Source: Acanthaster planci (lineage: Eukaryota > Echinodermata > Asteroidea > Valvatida > Acanthasteridae). Taken from it: DNA of 64,000 nt. Below the pieces are notes generated by a model. It had not been told where the DNA came from, ran no database searches, and worked only from the letters and a program-made list of their open reading frames with translations. The stretch lies in NCBI RefSeq assembly GCF_001949145.1, contig NW_019091360.1, positions 1,711,231-1,775,230 on the forward strand. The letters are read 5' to 3'. The position numbers were made by a program, and so were the translations under genes. Of this stretch, positions 36,116 to 46,205 are shown in pieces; positions within the stretch are counted from its first letter, which is position 1; every line of letters begins with the position of its first letter.

Positions 36116-38187
36116 GACTTTTGAATTTTGCATTAATACTGCAAATACATGTGCACATGTAGTCTAATTGGCCAAAGAACATCCTTATTCCCCCCAAGTT
36201 ACTTCTTTGTAACCTTTGTACATAATTTGCATACAACATTTACAATAGGTAATATCACTCTAATATTCTGCTACTGTGATTCTCGTATCCATGTACACGT
36301 GTGTACAGTACTCCTTGCTGTTTATCAGTCTCCCCAATGGGTAAGAGTACTCAAGCGTTTGCTCTAATACCAGTCTTTGCTGTATCTTACACCCATATTT
36401 GATACCTATATTTTCCCTTCTATGTGCTTTGTATGCTAAATTATTTAAATTATCACAGAGAGAACTTGCATTGATTGCAGGTAGACTACTTAAGCTTTAC
36501 GAGCAGCAATGAATACATCTTTCGATTCCTGCAACCCCGATTGCAGACCACTATAATGGCTTTATTTACGGTCATGCTGAATTACTGGTCACAGTTTAAT
36601 AAATAGTTTTTCATATGTGGGTAACAGTTGCATTACATTTTAACAATTAGTTAATCGGAGAGCGTTTACCAGTCACAGAAAATAAAGGTAAAAAAAAAAT
36701 TAAATAAACAAATAAAGTCAACAATGTTGCCATTGCTACCGTTAGTCTAAAAGCGTTGACTTGCATACATTTAGTTGAAGCATATATGTACATTTCCACT
36801 TTTCCAATATCATTGGGGGGGGGGAATTGTACAGGCAGTCAACACAGCAGAGGACTTGATAGGTAAATCAATTGTTAAAATTGTATTAGTGAAGTTTTGT
36901 GTTTTGTCACTTTAACCCTAACTCCCCAGAGTGATTTACTAGGAACCATACCCATTCACACAAATTCCAACACCATATGGTAAACTGTGCACAAAAACTG
37001 TTGGACTCTGTTTATTTTGGGTACGCCTGAACCCATGTTAAAGCACAAGTAGTTTAGGGGTACAGTACCCAGTGCCACAAATTCACACACCTTACTGGTG
37101 TTTAATTCTGTGTGGTAAGGGAAGGCTAGGGTTAATGTAATGGCTTTAACGGAAAGAATTAATTGTGAGTGTAGCAATTATCTCAATTACGGTGTCCTGT
37201 TGGTGTTCTATGCAGAAATATCAGTATTAAGATTAAATTTACTGTACTTGTATTTCTTTATGTTGCCTAATAAACAGTTCCTCTGCCAGTGTTCAAATAT
37301 GTGGCAGCTTCTGATTGTATAGAAAATTTGTTCGGGTTAATTCATTGAAATAGTCTCTAATGCTTTGCTCCAGCAACTTATTGCATTTCCTTAATATAAT
37401 TTCATGTTTAATCAATGCAATACTGAATTTTTTGTAAATTTCAGAATACTGAAGTCAATCGTACTGCATACAAGTATTGTTTGCTACTTCAATTTTAGCT
37501 AATGCAAATTGCTGGAATTTTGTATTGATGATGATTATTTGGCCTTACTTGGTCGTAGGATCACTCTGTACATATTTTTTTTTACATGAAGTATATAATT
37601 TACTTGTTAGTGATGCATATTATTTCAATACTTGTTCAAAATAGCTCAAGATCGTACAGCCAATTTGTTCAGAATTTACACAGACTTTGCTTTTCACCCT
37701 TGTGCAAGCCAAACAATGCATGTATCATTGTTTGTAGGTATTGTTTGGCATGCACAAGGGTTTATCCACTACGAACACAGGGCGAGGGTTCCCCTTGTTT
37801 TCTCCGAATGACGCAATCTACATTCAGAATTCGCATCTTGGCATTAAACAGAAAAAAACCCTTTTGGGCTTGTTATAGTTGAGCTCTGAAGACAAATGAC
37901 ACTGCGTGCAATTTGGATGCTTCCATATTAATTTCAACAGTGAGAGAAAATATGTTTTCCTTAGAGGTACTCTTTAAGGTTTCATCAATTCTGTATTGAA
38001 CTTTTATTGTGCCTACACGTATTTACAAGCAGAAGGTTGAAGCACTCAGCGGCATTGTGAAACCCCCTCTTCCAAATTGTATTTAAAACCTAGAATCAAT
38101 TTCTTATTTGCTGTGTTGTTCCATGCAATGTTTATTCAAAAAAATCAAACTGTTTTTCATGAGGATGGGCGAAGCGACGGAGCATGA
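36116..38187. other. No gene recognised
   Basis: AT-rich, with a G10 tract at about 36813. Frames up to 98 codons without motifs. Confidence 0.55.
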
Positions 38188-38712
38188 AAATGAGATTTTA
38201 GTGTAATGCTTATAGGAAATGCTTTGTAAAGTGAAGATCCATTACCTAATTGACTGTGGACTCACTCGTTTTCACTGTCTACTCATTCCCAGGGTATTTC
38301 TGGTAAAACACTTTTGTGGGTTCATACAATGAAACTGAGTGATGCTTCATGAATCATGCAACCAAATGATTGACAATTTTCAAATTGACTTCAGTCAGAA
38401 ACAGAATGAGAAAACTTACCTTTTCAACAAATCCGAGAGCTCTTGTTCCAGATGAACAGGGCAGCACTTCTCCAAGCATCCATGTCGGCAGCTGTTCTCG
38501 TTAACCTGAAGAAGAACCAGGAGAACATTCAATGCAATTTATCCACTTTGTGAGTGCAGGCAAGAAATATGCTCTCCTCCAAAAACAAACAGTTTGAGGA
38601 GAGAGTGAAGGCAATGGGGAAAAATGGTTGACTTTAAAGGCCACTGAATTCAAACTCAATCAGCCAAGACACTAATTTTCCACTTTCTTTTTCTGACAGT
38701 GAAATCTCATTA
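38188..38712 (-). mobile_element. Repeat family 'exon-core', copy 6 (core 38505-38420), both termini visible
   Basis: This is the best-delimited copy: about 525 bp from TGAGATTTTAGTGTA (about 38189) to CAGTGAAATCTCATTA (about 38697), which are inverted repeats of each other. On the minus strand, GGTTCTTCTTCAG precedes an 86-nt core followed by GTAAG. The core is open in the family frame and would encode a Cys-rich 28-residue segment (motifs SCRHGC and EKCCPVH). Length, terminal inverted repeats and copy number fit a non-autonomous DNA element. Confidence 0.75.
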
Positions 38713-38885
38713 CGTAACCTTTTTCTTGACAATCCCACAGCGTTGTCCAAGGAACTGATGTGATATTTAAGGGTCAGATGTGACTTTCAATAGAAAGTGA
38801 CGACAAATTTGGTGTACATGTACCTCTAACACTTACAGATTTTCATCGATGTTGAAGTAATGCTGTAATTGGAGTCAATTTGTCC

Positions 38886-39060
38886 CTATTCCCTACAGTG
38901 ACTTATTAGCCACCAGGAAGCAAAAAAAGTTCAGAAAAGTTCAATTTAGGAAGGAAAATACAAAGACGGTTACTTAGAAAAAAACGTTTTCAGATCAGTC
39001 TGATAGGGTTTGTGCACGGAGTGTAACAGTGGCATCCATATATGGGACTCTTTCCTGGTT
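38886..39060 (+). repeat. Dispersed repeat fragment, direct copy of 2706-2885
   Basis: Shared blocks include AATTTAGGA-GGAAAA, GTTTACTTAGAAAA-type, TCTGATAGGGTTTGTGCAC against TATAGGGTTTGTTCAC, and a shared GGAACTCTTTC/GGGACTCTTTC end. Same orientation as the 2.7-kb copy, unlike the inverted 'exon-core' pair it neighbours. Confidence 0.7.
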
Positions 39061-39625
39061 ATAATTCTAAACCAATTAACATCAGGGGCCTGCCAAAGAA
39101 AATCTCTAAAGAATTATAACTGAACCAGTTCTTGGTTATGACCATCAAAATGCATCTCAGTAGGTGGAATAATTGCAGAATACCCTGCCACTCTAAACAA
39201 CGACCCCTAGAAGACTGGTTACGTGGGTACAAGGGGAAAATCCATTGAGGTTGATCATGCGGGGTGGCTGAGTATTCTGCAATTGAGGGCAGCAGGTTTT
39301 CATTTGGTCGGAACAATGATATCACATACCTAGGCCTATTCAATGACGTGACTTTGCAAGACCTCAAGTCAGTGTGAGGACCATGTTCGTCCACAGACTT
39401 ATTGCAACAGAAACTCCGCATGCCCGTATTTGAATGGGAGGAGGCGGCGAAAAGCTTAACTAGTGCTGGGCATGTGTCGAGCAAAAACGGTTGGATTTTG
39501 ACAGATTTTGAAGTCAGAAATATTATTGAAGCCCAAACCGTTTGACGTTGGCATTTACGGAAGCCAGGAGGTGGTGATAGAGGTATTTCTGGTGAGTCTT
39601 TGGCATTTTTGAGAACCGTTTTCAC
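39059..39625 (-). CDS. Unexplained 188-codon open frame, possibly transposon-derived
   Basis: This is the longest open frame outside the nuclear-protein gene that is not low complexity or N. It starts with ATG at 39625 and ends at 39059. I recognise no domain: there is no obvious membrane segment or catalytic motif, and composition is ordinary. It lies on the same strand as, and downstream of, the promoter-like repeat at 40.2-39.95 kb. It could be chance, a retroelement remnant or part of a spliced gene. Confidence 0.2.
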   Translation of the reverse strand: MKTVLKNAKDSPEIPLSPPPGFRKCQRQTVWASIIFLTSKSVKIQPFLLDTCPALVKLFAASSHSNTGMRSFCCNKSVDEHGPHTDLRSCKVTSLNRPRYVISLFRPNENLLPSIAEYSATPHDQPQWIFPLYPRNQSSRGRCLEWQGILQLFHLLRCILMVITKNWFSYNSLEIFFGRPLMLIGLEL

Positions 39626-39944
39626 CTTACTAAATGTACGGGCATGGAGCGTTAGTACGACCGATCCCGTCCAAAAATCGAAAAAGAGGAATACTAACGC
39701 TCCACTCAGTAGCGGTAGAGCTAAAGGTACCTATGTTTTAACACACAATTTTATCATTCATCCAATGGGAGCCTGCAATCAGTGTCCGCGTGTTTGACGA
39801 AGTCACTTACGAAACGGATAGCCAAAGTAACGAAAACGCCCGACCAAACTCCAACAAGGCAGAAACATGTTTCTGGTCTACCGGTACGTCACGGCAGCTG
39901 GTCTATCTGCATGGTTAACGTCGCCAAAACACGTCCCAGCTGCA

Positions 39945-40206
39945 CAAGGGCAGCACGAAGCCCTCGTCAAAATAGTCGATCCAGTCACTACACTAATGTA
40001 TCAAGAATGAGAAGACGTAAACAAAGAGTATTTCTGGGGTCATTAACAGGGTAAAAACAGCATTTTGGTACTGAGAAACTTACCGTGTGAGAAGGATCCT
40101 CGTGTGGCGTCCGCTTTTTAAATTTGCGCGTGCGCTGAGTGAATGTGACCACTATTAGTGCAAAGGATTCTAAATAATGCTGAGACGTCCAGGTACATGA
40201 CGGTTT
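39945..40206 (-). repeat. Promoter-like dispersed repeat, right (inverted) copy
   Basis: Minus-strand copy of 1608-1860, beginning at CCGTCATGTACC near 40204. It has the same CACTCAGCGCACGCGC and TTTAAAA elements, GGATCCTTCTCA, and a consensus donor GTAAGT at about 40084. Similarity continues to about 39945. On the same strand an unusual 188-codon open frame begins about 320 bp further on. Confidence 0.65.
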
Positions 40207-40230
40207 CCTCCTGCAGGAAAAGAGTCGCAA

Positions 40231-43200
40231 ATGGCGATCTGAGGGCCCAGCCGCCTTTGCCCAATTCGGCAGACGTACACAGGAAAGAAATGCACAGGGG
40301 CCTACAATAACATCGCCAAAAAAAATTAAAATAAAATAAATAAATATTAAAGACCAATTTTAATATTTGAAAATTGAGCAAAGATAGGGACTCGAACGTA
40401 ATTAGTGCAAGGGCGGATGGGGTAGTATTTTTCTACTTCCGTAGTGAAACAGAGGCCGCTGACCCTCGTAACTCCTCCCCCTCCTTTTTTCATTTTGATA
40501 AAATGAAACGAGAAAAATTTTTGTCAATGTCGTTTCCCTTTCTTCAAGAAGCGTATGCAAAAGCCCTCAAATGTAGGCTCGACCCTCAGAAAGGCCATAA
40601 AGGGCATGAAAAGAAAATTCTACATTATTGTCCTCCACAAATTCCACCCCCATAATAATCAGTTTCTGAATCCGCCTTTATAATTTGGTTGAATACGAGT
40701 TCCTGTGGGCTTGTTTTGACGTCATTGCCCTGCCTTTCCGTAAAAAAAATACCAAAGAAAATTCGACAAAAACTGTTCAGGCTCAAAGAGAATGAATTAC
40801 CGTGCCTTCAGTAGGCCTATGAACAATTAGCCTAAAAATGTGAAATTACATTAAGATATAGCTACCCCTTTACGCATTGTGGATTTGAAACACAGTGGCA
40901 AGTGTAGCCACACTGAACTTGAAAATGAAATACATTACAGCAAAAATAACTAAAATAAAAATTACTTCTTTGTATAATTGCCTCAAGACAGGAATAAAAA
41001 CCTCTTCTCCCACACACACCCAAACATACAAACCTCTGGATCCTTGAGCAGCTGTCCTGGAAAATAAATGCCGTATTACTGCTTTTAAATTGCAGTCACG
41101 AGGACCTTTGTCATCCTTCCACTTCATCAACTGACGTACCTTTCCTAACTTCAGGTTATAAACGAAAAGATTGTGAATTATAGGCGAAGGTCTGCTTGAA
41201 ATAAATTAACTGGCCTAGCTTGATTGCTAGTAATGATATCTTTGAGAAAAAAACGTATTCAGTAAAAATCAACAAAAATCATAACAACCTAGTGAATAAG
41301 TGACCTGACCAGTGTAAGCAAAAAACCAAGCAAGAAAGTATGCTAGCATGCAGGCAAACTTCCACACAAGTAAACAAGCACACTAAACCAAAGAGTGAAC
41401 AAAACAATTGTCGACACAAAACATTCTGTTTCATTCAAATCAAATTCATAGTTACTTCTGAATTTCCTGGATATCAATTCCTGAAATTAAAAGAACAACA
41501 ACACAGTTGATGTTCTTATCAATGCAATTAGCTTCAGCATTTCCTCTTTTGATAAAAGCAATGGATAAGAAAAAGGCCTTTCATTAGGCACTCCCAAGGT
41601 GAGTGGTCTCTGTTCCGAGTTGATGTTCAACATTTCATTCAAATGTTTCTTATCCTTTATGTTCTTCTTGGCTTCCTCGTGGAAAAGGTCAATTTGCATA
41701 AAAAATATGCAAACTTGTGGGGGTTGTCACATGGCATGTTATGACATCATCATCACCTGAGATACAGGAAGGATCTTTTTAGATGATGGTTCAAGCACCT
41801 GAGAATTTTAAACGAAATTGGATATAACCAAATAAAAAAGCCATTTCAGAAGATGTACCGAAAATAAATCATGAAGTATTTTTAACAACCCTTCAGCTTC
41901 CACTCAAACACTTTCTCCGCAAGAGATATTTTCAGTGAAAGAGATACCCCTCGGTTTTTATATATACTCATGCAATTTTTATAACAATTTCTCTGAAATC
42001 TCAATATAGCTCTTCAGTGACACACTTTGTGGACTGCTTTAAAATAACCAATGAAGTCTTGGTGTGAGGGTTTTCCTGACTACGATAGAATTTGATATTC
42101 AACTTCTTTTTAACATTAAGGAATTCAATACCTTACCAGAACAATATCTGGAAGCCCGGAAGCCAGCAGCCAATTGCAAAGAAGCCCTAACCACATTTCT
42201 GTCCAAAACCAAATGACTGCATCAAGTGAAAGATGCCATGATTGCAAACCAACAATTTTATGTGGAGTGCCAAAGCAGAGCCTTAAACGGGTATGAGTGG
42301 CCACTTATAATTGAAGCTGAAAACAGCTAACATAAAGCTAACAAGTAAAAAGTCCCCTTACTTTTGTAAAGACCAGCCGCACAATAAAGCTGGAGTCAGG
42401 GTCAACATCTTAACAAAAAAGCTGAAATCAGCTAAACAGCTGAATTCTCAAACCCCTGCCTTAAATAAATATGCATGCAGCAAACACAAACATCATGAAG
42501 AAAAAAAAGACACAAATAAAAAAAAAAGATCAATTTGTCAAGACTTGTCATTTTGAATGTTGCATATTTATTTATACAACAAAGGCACATTTAATAAAAA
42601 ATATGACGCGTGAAATGACCACACTGCTAGTCTTGGTTGGTTAATTTGGTACAAGCTAGGCTATAACTTGAGTAGCCTGGAAAAAAACCCACTACAGACA
42701 GCATCTACAAGAAATAAAAATGGAAAACACTGCAATTACACTAACAATTTTACTTTGGCCTCTAAACTATGCTTCATTTGCATAATCTCATTCATGCCAG
42801 CCTGAGCTTTTCCCTGTCCAGAAAAACGTCACAGTTTATACATCATCAAAAATATAAAAAGGAGTGGGTTGGTGCCTCCGTTGACGACCCGCTTCATGCC
42901 ACTTTGAAAAGTTCCAAACAGGGAACAAGACCAAGATAAGCTCTATACACTACCAGTGGTGTACATTTTATAGGGCTGCACCTCCTAACTGAGCAGCATA
43001 TGATAGACATGATTGGCAAAGATTAACTACATGTGTTCACGCTAACAATAGGTGTTGTGAAACCTTTCTCTAAAATTACTTCCATCAGATAACATCTTCC
43101 TGAATTATTTACGCTGTCGAGAAAAAGGGACCAAAATATTGATGATTCAAAATTTGATTTGGGGGATCTGCGATGAGTTGGTGTGACGGCAGCTGCTCTT

Positions 43201-45799
43201 GTGGGGGAAAAAGTTGAACGAACACACTTAAACTAAACAAACTAAAACATCATAGCAGAATAGCCAATTACAAAAGTCAATGATGACACAATAGTTCACA
43301 AATACATCATCAACTGTGAGGCTTATGTCAGCCTGGTCTCCCGTGAGCCAGTTCAGTACATTTCGATAGCGCATGCCCACAATGAACTGCGTCTGAGGTC
43401 ACCCAAGAACATCAGCACATGCGCACAAAGTTTGCTCTATCCGTGCGGTTATTCGCCACCTTGTGCGCATGCTTTAGGCAGGAATAACACAGCCGTTTTG
43501 AAGCACTTGTACCGGCTCCTCACTGACCCTTAAAACGTCAAGAGGTCAAACAATTCAACAGTGCAGCAGAGATGGGCTTTAAGACACACAACTCTGATCA
43601 GATGATCTTGTTTATTTCCCATATAATCATGCCAATCACAAAACTGACATCCCACTTGCATACAAGCTGAGAGAATCCCTGAAGATGACACCACACCGTT
43701 TAACGTTTGGAAAAAAACCAGACACTTCAAATGACATAAAGCGAATCACTGGCTCTTTCGGAGGCTCCTGATAGTTGACGTCAAGCAAAAGATTCAAGCT
43801 TCAAACTTTTTTTTTTAACAGTTCTTGCAGCTACTTTTTCCATTTTTATCAAAAAATATTAGGTATCTATCATCATCAATGCCTGCATTTTATTTTCAAA
43901 TTTCAATTTAAATATATACACAAATCTTTGTCTTCATTTTAAAACATTTAATGTACCTGTGGCTTGTCCAATCAGCAATGAACATACATGACATGCAATT
44001 CATGAATAGGTCAAATTAATCATAAAAATATTTCCACTCTTTCTGGATTTTTCATCAGACTTTTTTAAATACAAAAAAGCAGCTTTCAGAGAGCTAATGC
44101 CCGCTTTTTTCTTTGAGGAAAATTAAAACATTTATACAAGTATATATATCTTTCACAGGCTTTCAAAGTTTCTGTAAGATATTTACAATAATTCATATGT
44201 ACAAATTTAAGAGTGGTACCTACTAAATATTAGCAAGATCTATACCATTGAGTAGTGAGACATGGGTACAATTAAAGGAAGCATTTCTTTAAAAAGAAAT
44301 ATAAGACAATACATGTTTTGGCAGAGTGTTAGTTAAAATTCAATTTTTATACAATTTATCAGAACTTTCCGATTAGCCTAATAACATTTAAGGAAGTTGG
44401 GAATAACACAAATGTTAAATACATGTACCAAGATCTACAAAAAGTAATATAAAATCTTCCGTAGCCATGGGATCAGATGCTGTTGAAATCCTTGGACCAA
44501 CTGCCTTCTTTTGGACAAAGTTGTGTTTTGCACCAACCAATAAAAAAGGTACCCCAAATGTGTCTTGAATGACTGGCTAGACAACTGCTTTATGTTGACG
44601 GAATCCAACCATCATCTGCACAAAAGATTCTGGTTGCAATGAAATTCAACTTTTTCTCAGATGGAGCGACGTAATTTGGCTGTCATTTTTTTTTCCTTTT
44701 TGCTTTACATTAGTTGGGGGTCAGCTTTCACAACTGCACAATGCATAACAGCGAGTAGTGTCGACGCAGCCTCCAGAAGAATTACAAAAAAAAAGGAGTT
44801 TAACTCGCAATTGTTAAAAACACAGCTGCTTTTTCCTGAAACAGAGAATTCAACTGTTTCTTTCCCAAGTAGAAGTCAAGTTTTTCAACTACTTAGGACA
44901 CTTTCCAACTATCAACAACACTTACTTTCACAACTTGTTATCTGGTGAGGTCTCAAGGGCAGATCCAGGACAAAATTTTTCCAGGAGGGCCTATTTTTTT
45001 GGAGGGGGGAGGGGACGATCTACAATATGCTCAATGTTTCATAAGGGGTGAGGCTACATTTTGGGGCTTTTGACCTGCTTTTGGAAGGGAAATGTGTGAG
45101 AACAGAGAAGTTGCCTTCCATTATCCCCACCCCCCAAAAAAAGAAATGACCCCACTGTGCCCACCCAGATCCATCCTTGTGTTGCCTCCTTTGTCTATTT
45201 CGGCAAATTCAGAATATAACATCAACAGGCCTATTTTAACTCCTTCACGAATTTCTTAAAGTGACTCATTACAATCACTATTTATGAAAAAAAAGTCAAA
45301 AAATTGCTTACACGTTTCCACCAAAGAACAAGGAAGAACGATTAAAAATAACACAAACCAATAATTCTTATATCCTTTCTCCCAAAACTATAATTCTCGT
45401 AATTCTCTATAAAAACATCACAGCAGAGTTATTAGCTTCAGATCAGCAGCTCTGAATGTTAAAGGTAGGTCGGGTTGTTTGCTTATTTACAAATAATTCC
45501 TTAACTCCTGGTCCAGCTTTAAAAAAATAACAGGTTGGCAACAGTATTTCAGAGTAAATATGATGATTCTGACCCGAACAAAAATCAAACTTTAATATAA
45601 TGCAGCAGAAATGCAGCTTAAAATGTTTTCAAAACAAGATAAAATTCCTTGCATTACACTAAAAAAACACCAGTAACACCGGGGAAAATGAAGAGAGACA
45701 GAAACCCACTGAAAAGCATGTTTGGGATTACCGACGCTGTACACACTGATTTTCAGATTGTGTTCAGAGGATAAAGTCTACAAGGTGGTTGTTCCGCGC
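40231..45799. other. No gene recognised
   Basis: 5.6 kb of low-GC sequence with little visible repeat structure and several A/T homopolymer runs. The right part may include distal 3' UTR or terminator of the minus-strand gene, but no poly(A) site can be singled out among the many AATAAA-like words. Confidence 0.45.
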
Positions 45800-46205
45800 T
45801 TGTGCTGATACTAATCCCCATCAAGAACTATTCCAATCACAAGCAGTGTTAAAGGTTGAGTCCATCATTTGCCATGAGTGTGTTATGTTCGTTTGAGGCA
45901 ACAAAAATGCTCAAATCTAATGTAAGGTGCTGAAAAACCAACCTGATGACATATCAGCTCAGTGAATGCTTTATATTCCAATAAAAACAACATTCGTTTC
46001 AAATCAAAAGTTGCCAGGTCACGTTTTGAATTGTGCCACAATTCAGCGTTCGGAACCGTTCTCGTTCGGCCAACTGCAGCATCAGGATTGTGCATACTGA
46101 GCTAATTAAAGAAACCGCATGTGTGTGCATGGTGTCAACACATGCCAATGCTTCATCAAATTAAGAACAAACTACTAATGGCAATTTCCCAAAATGCGTC
46201 TTCAG
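45800..46205 (+). repeat. Dispersed repeat, direct partner of 33040-33430
   Basis: Same block order as the 33-kb copy, ending at CTAATGGCAATTTCCC near 46175. It lies in otherwise unremarkable AT-rich sequence downstream of the nuclear-protein gene. Confidence 0.7.

Noticed and set aside
2580-38505. The six exon-like cores as exons of one real host gene
   Set aside because: They lie on both strands in opposed order, have stops at the same codon in three copies and sit inside repeat units with shared termini, so they are repeat copies.
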